Assembly (NCBI RefSeq): GCF_000313135.1 | Contig: NW_004457584.1 | Coordinates: 530,653 to 594,652, forward strand | From: Acanthamoeba castellanii str. Neff | Taxonomy: Eukaryota; Discosea; Longamoebia; Acanthamoebidae | Length of the DNA: 64,000 bases | Direction: 5' to 3' | In this document: one piece after another, positions 46,370-58,070 of the stretch | How positions within the stretch are numbered: the first letter of the stretch is position 1 | How the letters are laid out: each line of letters begins with the position of its first letter | Translations under genes and position numbers: made by a program | Notes under the pieces: model-generated | What the model was told of the DNA's origin: nothing | Databases searched by the model: none | Seen by the model: only the letters and a program-made list of their open reading frames with translations

Positions 46370-47622
46370 ATGATGTTCATGCACGACAACGACCCCTACG
46401 GCAGCTTCCCGCTCGAGCCACTACCTTCGGTCCCCGTCGGTAGCGACAAAAACATGGCACCTCCGAGCCCGCCCTCCAGCCCCACGCGCCCCGCCTCCCA
46501 CTCCACCTCCCTGCCGCTCCTTCCCCTGCGGCCCCTCGACCCCGAGGCCGGCTCGCCCGCCCCGCCCCTGCCCTCCATGATGTTGATGATGCCCACCATC
46601 GGCCACCACCCATCGACCACCTCGCCGCCGTTCTCTTCGCACTATGGCCCGCCCTCTCTGCCCTACCCCTGCCCGGCCTCGACCGACTCGTCGCTGCCCT
46701 GCCACTGCTCGCCCCACCTCTCCTACACTGCCCACCGCCCTTTCTCGATGGGAACGCCGCCGTGGCGGCTCTGCCCGTCGTCGTCGTCGTCGTCATCGTC
46801 GTCGTCGTTGTCTTCAGCCCAGCTCTCGCTGGTCGAGGCACCATCGACCTGTTCGGCTTCATCGCAGACCACGACGGGAGCGAAGACCTCGCCGACTCTG
46901 TCGTCGGCGGACAGACGGCTGGCCCCGCAACAACAGCCACAGCGATCCGAGCGACGACCGCCTCAGTACAACCACCAGCGCCACACGAGCTACACGCCGA
47001 CGGTTGTGGCCGGGGTCCACGGGCCGACGGTCCACCTGCAGGCCACGCCCACGTCCACTTCGTCAGCCTTTGGCCACCTGACAGCCCCCGTACAACACCA
47101 CCATCATCACTTGTCACACCTCCCCGCGCCGTTTACCTCACCGTCGGCCCAGTCGTCTTTGTCATCGTCGCCGACACTGGCATCGCCGACCCCAGCCTCG
47201 TCGCCAGTGCGCGAGCTCAAGTTCAAGTATCACATGTCACTGTCGCCTTCTCTGCATACTTTGGGCTCTCCCACACAGCTCAGCCCCGGAGAATCCAAGG
47301 TAATCACGACGACACACCGACAGACAACACACGGCACACATGACACACACGACACATGCAACTCACCGCACGTGCGCAACAGAAGAGAACACGATCAAGG
47401 ATCACGGGGAGAAAGTGTGCGCACTGCGGCTCGCAGAAGACGTCGGAGTGGCGCATGGGACCCGAGGGCCGCGGCACGCTCTGCAACGCGTGCGGCCTGC
47501 GCTACCGCAAGAAGCTCAAGGCCAGCCTGCCGCCCAAGGCTGCTGCTTCTTCGGCTCCCAATCCCATCAGCCTGCTCCTCAACTCCGACGTCGGCGACAC
47601 CACCGGTGAGGTAGACGATTGA
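46370..47622 (+). CDS. GATA zinc-finger transcription factor B
   Basis: Exon 1 is 46370-47299 and exon 2 is 47383-47622 (1170 nt, 389 residues). The first ATG is at 46370 ([13 protein letters not shown]). Exon 1 is Pro/Ser/His-rich with a Ser tract. The single intron sits just before the finger, as in gene A. Exon 2 starts [16 protein letters not shown]. Its finger, basic tail and [12 protein letters not shown] core are almost identical to gene A, and NPISLLLNS follows. The pair is a head-to-head duplicate whose DNA-binding exons are conserved while the N-terminal regions diverged. Its stop is 51 bp from the CLU-gene stop on the other strand. Confidence 0.9.
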
Positions 47623-47673
47623 TTTTGATTGGTTGCACTGCAACACCTAAAGGTCAGCACAACCAACGCACAC

Positions 47674-50666
47674 TTATTTGACGGCGAAGGCGATGCCGAA
47701 CAAGGCAAGGAGGAGGGTGACGTTGGTGCCCGGGCGGATGTAGAGCTTGGCCTGGCCCAGCTGGGGCTGGTAGGTGATGTCGACCAGGCGGGGCTGGACG
47801 ACGTATGACCTTGTCATCTGGTGGTACTGGATAAGGGTGACCGTCGACAATCCACCAACCGCCGTTGCTGCAGTCCACCACAACCCAATCAGCGACCAGA
47901 GATTCGTGGTGTGTGGTCGTGTGTGTGTGTGTGTGTGTCGTGTGTGTCGTGTGTGTCGAGTGTGTGTCTACCGATGTTCCAGCCGACTGCTGGGGCAAAT
48001 GTGGCTCGGGCAATGACGGTCCCTTTGTCGGCGATCAGCCTGGAGGTGTGGTGTTGTGTTTTTGGGAGTCAGTCCCCAGTCCGCGCGTGAGTGCTCTCTG
48101 GATGGGTCGTCGTACTTGTTGTGGGGCATATTGGAGATGGTGAGACTGAAGCCGTCCGGTCCTTCCATGACGGTCTGGTGCTGGGTGCGCAGCTGGTACA
48201 GCTCCGGGCCATTCTGTGTCGTTCGGGAGTGTCAGTCGCACAGCAGTGGCGCGAGACCACAAAGCCACCAGCGGTGCGGAACACGCGTACGGGGATGTGG
48301 AACTTGATCGCGCCCCTATCGCTGTACATAACCTCTAAAGTCTTCGTGCCCGAGTACAGATAGACATTGCCTGCGTGTCGTGTGTGCGTCGTGTGTGTCG
48401 CGTCGCGCGTGAGACACTACACAGAGGCAGAGACTTGTAAATTAGGGGCGCCGTACCGGTGGGGATCTGGTAGTGCGTCAGGGCTGGAAGCAGAGGCGCC
48501 AGCTTGAAGGCGTCCTCGGTGGGGAGGCCCGTCACGCCCTTCAGCGACAGTCGGGTGATGCCCGAGCAGCGCTTGGCTAGCGCCGTCAGCCCGCTCAGAC
48601 TGACCGCACCACCGAAGTTCACCTGTACACCACATCGCTTTAGTCGCGTGTGCGGTGTGTGTGGTGTGTGTCGTGTGTGTCGCGTGTGCAGTGTGTTACC
48701 GATATGAGCTGGGAGGGGAGATGCTCGAGGGCGGCGCTGGTGACTGCAGCGGCACCGCTGTACTCGAGCGCCGTGAGCGCGGGCAGCCGCGCAACCTCCG
48801 CGATCACCGCGTCGTCGACCTCGGGAATCTGAGAAATGTTGAGCGTCGCCAGGCGGCTCCAACGACCGTTCTTCTCCTTCGCAACCTCGTCGTCTTCCTG
48901 CGCCGCAGCCTCTGCTGACGTGTCCGCCTCTGTCGACACATTTGCTGACGTGTCCGCCTCGCCGGCGGCGGCTGCGGGCTTGGTGGCGCGGCCGTCGAAG
49001 CTGGCGAGTAGGGCTTCCTTGGTCACGGCCAAGCCCGGGAGGCGCAGCGTCTCGAGCGCGTGGGTGTGGCGGGGCAGCGAGGCGAGCTTGAGCAGCAGCG
49101 CGGAGCTAAACTGCGCAGGGCAGCCCTTGAGCGAGAACTCGCGCAGCGGGACTGGGTGGTGGTCGAGCCAGGCCAACATCGTCTCCTCCGTGACCGTTTC
49201 GTTCGCCCTGTGGCATTAAAAGTCATTATTTTCATAAATAAGCAATAAAATAATAGAAATAAGAATTCACAATAATAATACAGATTGGATTAGAGGACGT
49301 ACTCGAGAACCAGCGTGTGGATCGCGGGAGAGGCCCACGCGATGCCGCGGAAGATCGGGTCGGTGAGGACGCGCTGACAATGGCGAAAGTGGAGTGCATC
49401 GACATTCGCCTGTGTCCGCACCACACTCAGTGATACGCTACCCGTACGTGCGTGTGCGGTAATGCGTGTGCGTGTGCGAGCGAGAGGAACGAAGGAAACC
49501 GAAGAGAGAGTGGGCGATCGCGTGTGCGTACCAGTTTGCCAGACACGAGGTTGTTAAAGGCGGGACTCGCCTCGACGACGTGCCACAACAGGGCCAGAGA
49601 AAGATCTGCGTTCCAGCAAGAGCGCTCATGAGCGTTGTTTTTGAGGTGTTTTCGACACACCACGCAACAGCTTCGAAGCTGAAGGCTGGCAGCGATGAGT
49701 GCCGGTAAGCGTACCGAACCACTTGTACGCCTTCGGATCGGGATTGACGACATGCGCGATCATCTTGTCGACGAAATCGTAGGCTGCGTCGTCATTGGCC
49801 CTAGAGAGAGATCCACACCACCTTTTTAGCTCCAGTACTCAGAGGCAACACTCGCGAACACGCAACACGACACACACGACACACGCAAACGCGTATCAAG
49901 GGCATGGAAAGTGTAGAGGCTTACCTGAAGGAAAGAGCGTTTTCGTACATGCCGCCCACTTCTGCCAGGGTCTGCCTCGTTGCCTCGTCTACCTCGCTCA
50001 CGTCTAAACACACCCGATACACACCGCACACAACACGCACGGCACACGGCACACGGCAAGGGTGTCAACAGGGTAATCGCGCACACGGCTTGGGCCTTCA
50101 GAGGAGCGAGCCGCCACGCACTGTTGTCCACAAGTCTTAGGTAGGTGCTGGTGATGATGAGCTCGGCCAACATCACCAGCGCCTCGTAGTAGGTGGGTTC
50201 GATCGCCACCGCCTTCCTAAGGCACTCCTCTGCAGCCGCGACTGCATTGCTGTTTGTGATGCGCGTGCATGCGCGTGAGCCCAGCAACGAAAGTGCTCTT
50301 TCGCTTCACTGTAGAGCTCTAACAACGAAGAAGGTGGGGCGAGGGACATACCTGGTAAGCCCGCCCTTGTCCTTGTACACCTTTGCCAATTGCAAATAGG
50401 CCAAGGCCGTCTTCGGCTGCACAAATAGGAACAATTTGTTAACAAAACAAAATAGTAGTAATAGTTCAAAAACAAAGCCATTAATGCGCGTGCGGTGCGT
50501 GAGTGTCGTCGTGTGTTGTGTGAGCTTACCTCAACCTCGATGGCGTGCTTGTAAGTGGCAATCGCATCCGCCCATTGTTGGCGTCTGGCGTGAATGTTGC
50601 CCACGCCGATAATGCATCTGGACAGACCATAATGAATGGGTGAAATAGACCACCAGCGCGCATGTC

Positions 50667-50701
<35 letters not shown>

Positions 50702-53700
50702 TGAGATGTACTTTGTATTGTTCGGCTGGATGTTGAGGGCTGTCTGATAGGCGATGAGGGCATTGGACAGGATCAACGAAACCGCGTCTCTGTCCGAGGA
50801 GCTGCGCATTGAAGTGACAGTTGAGACAACAGCGAACTTGAAGAAGAACAATCACCAAACTAAAGAGAGGGGGGGGGAGATACGACGTACTTGTTCGCCT
50901 GAGCAACAAGCATGTCGCCCAGCAGGATGATAGTGTCGACGTTGAGGAACGGCATCTTACGCGAAGCGATCTTCATTGTTTGCAAGAGAATATGTGGGCA
51001 TTAGAGTGCAGTGGGAAGAAGTGAAAAGAAATGATTGTAAGGTCAGTAAAGTCACTAACCTGGAACTTGCCCATGCCCTGGATGAGCAGGCGCGTTTGAT
51101 CGTAGCCCTTCTCTTCCAGTCCCTGGTAGAACATGGCACTGGCCTCGGCGATATCTGTCGCCAAGTCCGATGATGGGTGAGAGATTGATGGTTGTCTCTC
51201 CAGACATTGCAAATTGGGGGTGTGTGTGTGGTGTGTGTGTCGTATGTTTGTGTGTGTCGTGTGTGTGTCGTGTGTGTGTCGTGTGTCGTGTGTCGTGTGT
51301 GTGTATGTGGTGTGTGGTGTGTGGTGTGTGGTGTGTGTTACCGATCAGGTTCATGTGCTTCACGGTGGCGTGCAGCGCGGTCATGTCCGACAGGAGGAAC
51401 TTAAAGTTCGGTACCCACTCGCCCCAGCTCATTTTTGCGTTGTCCTGGATTGCCCTGGCAAAGTCCTACAATGACAGACGGAACCATCCAAAGGGGTCAG
51501 CGGCTGTGTGTGCGGTGGTGCGTGTGCGGTGTGCCAAGTGAAAATTCTTTCTCACCTTGGCGGCCTCCTCGGTGAGCGGTATGGTGTTGGGCGATAGCGC
51601 TCGCAACCGGTCGAAGAACTTGATGATGTCCAAGCTCTGGCGGAGATCATAGCCCGCTACCAGCTCGTGCGCCAGCAGACAGTTCTTTACACAACAAGAG
51701 AACAATCACACACGCCACACGCACACGCACACATTTACATTAGCAAGAACGACGCCTAGGCGTTAGGGTGAAGACGGAGCAGCATACCGAGAATTTCTTG
51801 ATAAGGGATCGCTTGAGAGTGCGCCAGTAGTAGTTGGAGTTACGGTGGCGACCCAGCAGCATGTTGAGGTGCTTCACCGCCGCCATCTTCTGGGGATCCT
51901 CGGTGGGGAGGCCCATCGCCCGCGTCTTCTTCCTGAACTTCTCGGCGATCTGCTTCCTGACAATGCGCGCCACCATCTGTTCGAAGCCAAAAATATGTTA
52001 GCACGCCCAATCAATCTGCCACCGCACACGCACACACGCACACACGCACACACGCACACACGCACACACGCACACACGCACACACGCACAAACACAGGAG
52101 GGGCAGGCATGCCTCGATCAGGGTGGTCTGCTGCAGCTTCGGGTTGACCAACTGGCGGATCTTCCCGAGGTGACGGACGTTCACGCCAGCCTGGCAATGA
52201 TCAAGGTAAGCGCACAAAAGAATGTGGGCGGAATGCGGAATTCGAAGAACGGTGGGTTGGTTGAGCACCGAATGGAGCACTTCGATGAGGTCCAGGTGGG
52301 TCTTGCCCTTGTCTGCACTTTCCTGGAGCTCGTTGAGCCTGGCCGCGACTTGGGGAATCACCTCCTGATTGCATCGTTACGAACCACGGTTTGAATCGCG
52401 TGCGGTGGTGCGTGTGCGGTCGCTCGTGTGCGTGTGCGGTGGTGCGTGTGGTATTACCTTGAATAGCCGCTCTGTGGCTTCCGTGACTTGCAAGTTGTAG
52501 AGATCCTTCTTACTGTCGGCCCGAGCCCAAATGGTGTAGGCATCTGGCGTGATGGTTAGCAGTCGCGGATCGAGCTTGCTATATTACGCTGGTGCTCCAC
52601 GTACCGGATGACAGCGGAACCTTGTTCGATTTGACGAGCTCCGGCCGCAGCAGGTTGTACAGAATGATGCCCTTACGCCCCACACTAGCGTGTCACCGAT
52701 CCACCGCGTAAGTAGGGAAACACCACAAACCGAGCGAGAAAAGTGATTGGAAGGTGGGCTCTTCTTGGTATGTGTTGGGGCACGCACTTGGCAGGGTCTG
52801 GGCGCTCGGGAGGGAACGTGCGGGCAAAGTCCTGTGTGAACGGAGAGCAGATGAGTACCACGTGTGGCATTCATTGTACAGAAAAGTAGGAATGTGTGAC
52901 TCCGCGCCGTACCACAACGTAGTAGCGATCGTCGGTGCCCTTGTGCGCCTCAATGTCCACAGGTCCGTAGATCTTCTTGCCCAGTCCTTCGGGCGTCCCC
53001 ACGTAGTGGCCCTACACCACGCATGTGCCATCAAGAATGTCAATCATGTTGCAATGGAATGCGCGCCTAATCGAAGAATTCCTGCGCGTTTTATGCGCGT
53101 GAAGGCATAGGGGACGGCGTACGCGCAGGTGCATCTTGCGGGCGGCCTGCTTCATCATCGCTTTGAGCGTCGGGTCCTCGCAGTGGATGGTGACGCCGGC
53201 GTCGCACGAGCCGTATCGGAGGGTCCCGGCGTTGATGGGCAGGATGGTGATGGCAATCAGCCGGAAGCCCAAATAGTCAATCACTGTGTTGGATTCGTTC
53301 ATATTAGCATGAATCGTGTGTCGTGCGCCGTGTGTCGTGTGTGCCGTGCGATGCGTGCAGATTAAAATGCAGGCAGTGAGTGCGTACGGGCCATGAGAGG
53401 AACGTGAAGGCCAGGAATCTGGCAACTGTAGTAGTGGATCAAACCCTTCAGATCGTGCGAGGCCGCCTTCCTGTAAAGTCCATGCGGTGGCGTCAGTGCG
53501 CCACTCCACGCCCAGCCAAGAGGGCAAGGGACACAAGGCAAGGTGTGACGCACATGGCGTATTCATCGCCACCGTAGATGCCGAAGATGTCGGTGGCGAA
53601 TTTGAAGAAGATGCCCTGCACGATGTACTTCTCGCCGCCAGCTTGTCCACCCACCGCGATGGGCTTGATCGTCTTCTTCGACTCTGCCGCATCCCAAGGT

Positions 53701-54991
53701 TAACTCCTTCAGTCGCGTGCATGTGCGTGTGCGGTGTGTGCGGTAGTGCGTGCGATGACAAGTACCATGTAGGCCCAGTTCGGAGATGATGATCTGGCCG
53801 AACGGAGGGAGAACACGTTTTCCGTTGGTTAGGGATTATTGTGTGTCTGTCTGTCATATGAGGGAGAGTGTACACACCTTGCCATAGGTCTCAGCCGCAA
53901 ACACGAAGTCGTGCGCCAGGCGGGCCATCTCGGCGAACTTATTTGCCGACGGCTCCAAGCTCAACAGTCGCTGTACACGCGGAGAGCAGAGAAAGGTGAG
54001 CGCCGTGTGCGCGATATTCACGTGCGTTCTGCCTGATTGTGCGTGTGCGGTGATGCGTGAATGTACCTGAAACTGCTCGTTCCAGTTCTTTGTTTGGCAT
54101 CTTTGCCTGATCACCGGTTGATCCTCTTCGTCTTCGCTGTCGCTGTCGCTGTCGTCTTCGCTTTCGCCCCCCACGGCTTCCGGCGCGCCACTGTATCGAA
54201 TCGGAAACAGAAAAATGCCCGCGTGAGCCCTTGGCACTGCCACACCACGCCGAAGACGCCCAAGGGACGAGCCAACAGTTCGTACGCTTGGTCGGCGTAG
54301 GCGTAGACCCCTTGAGCTGTCCCGCTGGCCTGCTCCACCTCCGAAGAACCGTAGACCGCAGCTGCCCATGCGATCGCATCACGACGAGGCGTGTCTCGCA
54401 AATGAGCATTGGGCGGTCATCATCACCTTCATCACGGCGGCGCTACAAAGGTGTACCCATAGTGTCGGCCGAGTTGTCCATCGCTTGCGCGTACGTCAAT
54501 CGGCTGCTGCGCGTATTCGAGATCGCAGTTTTAGTGTTTGATGTGGGTTTGTTTGTTTGTTTGTTTGCTTCTGCAGAGCTTCAACAAAGGCAAGAAGGCC
54601 GGCAGGAGAAGGTACCTCTCAATGTCGACGTTGAAGGTCTCGTAGGGAGTCATGTAGGGCTGCTCCTCCTCACCTGAAGGCGGAAAGATACGGTTCGCAG
54701 TCAGCCAAGCACAGCATAGCAACACCTCTAGCAAGGCACGGTTTTGGGGGGGGGGTGAGTGGTTGGTGGCGTGTGCTACCATGATCGTCGTGGGGCAGCG
54801 CTCCGGCAGTGTCCCACGCACCACTGCACACAACAATGGAATTAGAATAAAATGAGAAGTAGAGCACACGACGTGAAAAAAAGAGCGAAGGCGAAGGCGT
54901 GCACTGACCTGGCCTGGTCGGCCTCCTCCGCCATTGTTGAGGTTTGGTCCACCGCGAACTCCACGTCCGTGCTGTCGACCACGTAACTCAT
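47674..54991 (-). CDS. CLU-domain protein with TPR, leucine-rich and C-terminal membrane-like regions
   Basis: About 36 short exons join in one frame from the ATG at 54991 to the TAA at 47674, roughly 1300 residues. CLU region: NWNEQFQ, KYIVQGIFFKFATDIFGIYG, DYLGFRLIAITILPI, YGSCDAGVTIH, IEAHKGTDDRYYVVDFARTF, ILYNLLRPELVKS and AGVNVRHLGKI, the last matching CLUH GINMRYLGK. TPR region: NALIAYQTALNIQPNN, ADAIATYKHAIEVE and ECLRKAVAIEPTYYEAL. Next come leucine-rich repeats (LREFSLKGC, ALETLRLPGLAVT, LATLNISQIPEVDD, ITRLSLKGVTGLP). The last ~150 residues are beta-rich and end in a hydrophobic stretch (NVTLLLALFGIAF). CLU proteins bind mRNAs for mitochondrial proteins and control mitochondrial distribution. 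The intron after exon end 52113 starts with GC. A split into two genes is possible but no internal start or stop supports it. Confidence 0.78.
52022..52092. repeat. 8-bp (CGCACACA)n repeat in a CLU-gene intron
   Basis: Nearly perfect copies lie between the exon ending at 52113 and the next exon on the minus strand. Confidence 0.9.
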
Positions 54992-55209
54992 CTTGACTTC
55001 GTCTGTTCAGTGGCAGAAAACGAAACGGAGGCAAACGAAGGCAGCACGCTTTGCTCCGTGTTGGGTGAAGACGTAAATAAATCGCAGAAAGTATTGGAAA
55101 TAAACAGCACCAACCAAAACTGAGAAGTGGAACATTACGAACCAATGGGAGGAAAATTGACCGGCGATTTTTTTTTCTTTCTTCATATCAAGAAAATCAA
55201 AAGAAAAAG
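54992..55209. promoter_or_regulatory. Divergent promoter, CLU gene / BTB gene
   Basis: 218 bp between opposed start codons, with a poly-T run near 55170. No other feature. Confidence 0.45.
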
Positions 55210-58038
55210 ATGGAGAGCAGCAAAGCAGATGATGCTGATTACGTGACGCTCGTACTCGCCAGCGGCGGTAGTGAATCCGCTGAGTTTCTTTGCCCGCGCC
55301 AGTTCCTCCACCATTCCGTACGATTATCCTTATTTTTAAGATTATTATTATATTATTTGTATTAATGGGTTAATTATAATTAAATGGGTTCATGTGCAGG
55401 AGAGCGAGTACCTGCGGCAGCTGGTCTCTGCGGCGTGGGCCGAGGGCCAGCGCTCGCGCATCGAAATCAAGTACGACTGCACCCCGGACAACTTCGAGTC
55501 CATCCTCCGCTTCGCCTTCGGCCACCGACGCAAGGCCAAAGTCTACGACCAGCACCGCCACCACCACTCCACTGGCAGTGCCAGCCACGTCGACCCCGTC
55601 GAAGTCGGCGACGCCGACGCTGCTGCAACCGACGCCGACGCCGTCGACGCCATCTTCGCGCAACCAGCGGGCCGCACGGACTGGGCGGCGCTCGCACACG
55701 AGGAGGACAAGAAGCCCAGGGCCACTGCGCCGGCACAATCTACAGCGAGCCTCGGTCAAGGCGGTAATGACGACGGCGACGGCGACCTCGAACCATTCGC
55801 GCTCGACGAAGGTGACGACGATGGTCGCCAGGAGGTGGAAGACGATGCGTGGGTGGAGGAGCTGATCTCGCGCGAGAATGCGGTGTCGCTCTACGGCGAC
55901 GCGCTGTTCTTTCAGCTGCCGGAGCTGGCGGCGGCTTGCGAGGCGTTCGTGGCGCGGCACGTGGTGGGCTATCACAACGCGTGCCAGTACTGGATCGTGA
56001 GCGCCCAGGCCGGCCTCCACTCGCTCGAGCACCACTGCCGTGCCATCTTCCAGGACCACTTTTCCAAGGTCTGTTCGAACGACACACACACACACACACA
56101 ACGCATGGCACACGCGTGCATGATACTGACGTGTGGTGTGTCGACAGATTGTCAAGCACGACGATTTTCTGCAGCTGCCGAAGGAGCTGCTGCTGCAGGC
56201 CGTGCGGTCGCCCTGCCTCAAGGCCGAGTCCGAGGAGCAGATCTGGGACGCCGTCCTGCGCTGGGGCCGGCACCAATGCGCCGACGACGCGGCCGACGAC
56301 GACGATGAAAGCGAAGAGGACGACACCACTGTCGACAAGAAGAACAGAGACAAGGGCAAGGAGAAGGTGGGCGTAAAGAGAAACGAAAAGGAAAAGAAGA
56401 AGGAAAAGAAGACTACGATGGCCGGTCGGCCGGCTGCGCGTTGGGAGCGCGGCGTGAACGTGGCCGAAGACGGCGAGGCGGAGGAGGCGGCGCGCAAGGC
56501 AAGGGCCGAGCGCGAGAAAGACGAAGAGCAGAGGATCAGTCACGCGCTCAAGACCCGCGTCCTGCCCGAGTTCATCCCCTTCATCCGCTACCCGCTCATG
56601 AACTACGCCTTTCTCTGCGGTGCGTGCGGTGGCGCACGTGTGTGTCGTGTGTGTCGTGTGTGTCGTGTGTGTCGTGTGTGTCGTGTGCGACTGACGTCAA
56701 GATTTCGCTCTAGAACGAGTGGCGCCGAGCGGTCTGGTGCCGCACGAGCTGTTGGACGAGGCCTACCAGTTCCTGCTCTACCAGGCCAACGGGCTCTCCG
56801 GCGGGTTCAAGGGAACCGACAACGGCAAGCGACCGCCCTCCTTCCGCGTCCACGCCCGGACCCCCAAAGTGGTGCGTGCCATTTGATCGTGTGCGGTGCG
56901 TTGTGCGGTTGTGTGCGTGGGCTGACGTCAGATGGAATGCGTGTGGAATTTGGGGTGGGTGCAGAGGTTGGCGGAGGTGCACACGGCCACGGCGCGCGGC
57001 GGGTCGGTGCGGTCGGCCAATCGGGAGATCGTGGCCGAGGTCTTCCGGTGGCTCTTCGACGCGCGGCCGCCGCACGCCTCGCTCGTGGCCCTCCAGCACA
57101 GCGTCGAGCACCTCCTGAGCGCCAAGCCAGTGGGCCGCATGTTCCCCTGGATCACGGCCGAGCTCGTCGTCACTCATCTCGAGTCCATCGGCTTCGTATC
57201 GGCATCTGAGCCGACAGCGGCGGTGGCGGCGGCCAACCCGCAGCCGCGGGGCGGCGTACAGCCGAAGAAGCAGAAGAAGCCGCGGCGCGCGGTGGTGTAC
57301 AACATCCAGCGCGACGAGGAGCCGCCGCAGGTGTCGCACACCTCGCGCGCCTTCAGCGTCATCGTCGAAGACATTCTGCTGTGGCTCCGGTACTTGCATT
57401 CACCGCACACACCGCACACACCGCACACACCGCACACACCGCACACACCGCACACACCGCACACACCGCACACACCGCACACACCGCACACACCGCACAC
57501 GATGCTAACGGCATGAGCTGAGTGCAGGGACCACCCGTCGCGTCCGGGCCACATGGATGCGCTGCTGCGCCAGGTCAAGTACTACCTGGGCCGCAAGAAG
57601 GTGAAGAACGTGTTCATGACCGACGCGCAGAAGGTGGTCCACCTGCTGGTCCACGATCGGGTGGTGATGCAGCGCCGCTTGGACGCGGACGAGGCCGAGC
57701 GCCGCCGACGTGGCGGCGGGCGCTACCAGCAGTACGCCCAGGAGCAGCAGGGCCAGGTGATGCTCAACGCGTGCCGCGATTCCGTATTCGCGTGCGCCGC
57801 GTGCGGCCGGGCCTTTGTCTTCGACGCCCAGAAGTCCAAGGAGTTCTATCGACGCAGGCTCCACGTGCCCACCCGCTGCCCGGCCTGCCCAAAGCCCGAG
57901 CCTTTGCCGAGTCAGCTGGCGGCGCAGTCGCAGCGGTCGCGGCCTGCGGCGCCGCGTCAGGGCCGGCGGGGCGACTTTCTGCGCGGGCGCTACCACCAGG
58001 CCACGCTCATCGACCGCCTCGTCAACAACATCTATTGA
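55210..58038 (+). CDS. BTB/BACK-type protein with a C-terminal zinc ribbon
   Basis: Six exons: 55210-55317, 55400-56068, 56148-56619, 56714-56871, 56965-57389 and 57528-58038 (2343 nt, 780 residues). The BTB fold is split by a long acidic insert. It starts ADYVTLVLASGG, resumes at EYLRQLVSAAWAEG with FESILRFAF, and ends with SLYGDALFFQLPELAAACEAF. A BACK-like helical part follows (CQYWIVSAQAGLHSLEHHC; KHDDFLQLPKELLLQAV; EEQIWDAVLRWGR), with a Lys/Glu-rich insert. No Kelch repeats are found. The C-terminus has a Cx2C-x25-Cx2C ribbon (FACAACGRAFVF, EFYRRR, RCPAC) resembling the FxCxxCGxxFxF...FY...RCxxC zinc ribbon of unknown function. BTB-BACK proteins are usually Cullin-3 adaptors. Its stop is 32 bp from the P450 stop. 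Confidence 0.82.
56637..56688. repeat. 9-bp (GTGTGTCGT)n repeat in a BTB-gene intron
   Basis: About five to six copies of the complementary form of the 9-bp unit seen at 14671-14732. Both host genes are on the plus strand, so orientation relative to transcription is not fixed. Confidence 0.9.
57401..57500. repeat. 9-bp tandem repeat (CACACACCG)11 in a BTB-gene intron
   Basis: Eleven near-perfect copies fill most of the 138-bp last intron, between the donor after 57389 and the acceptor before 57528. Confidence 0.95.
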
Positions 58039-58070
58039 TCGATGATGGTACATAAGGCTACACAAAAAGT

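Noticed and set aside
47674..49800. A separate LRR/membrane gene downstream of the CLU-TPR gene
   Set aside because: No start codon with a plausible leader and no stop separates them; every exon joins in phase. I kept one gene but flagged the doubt.
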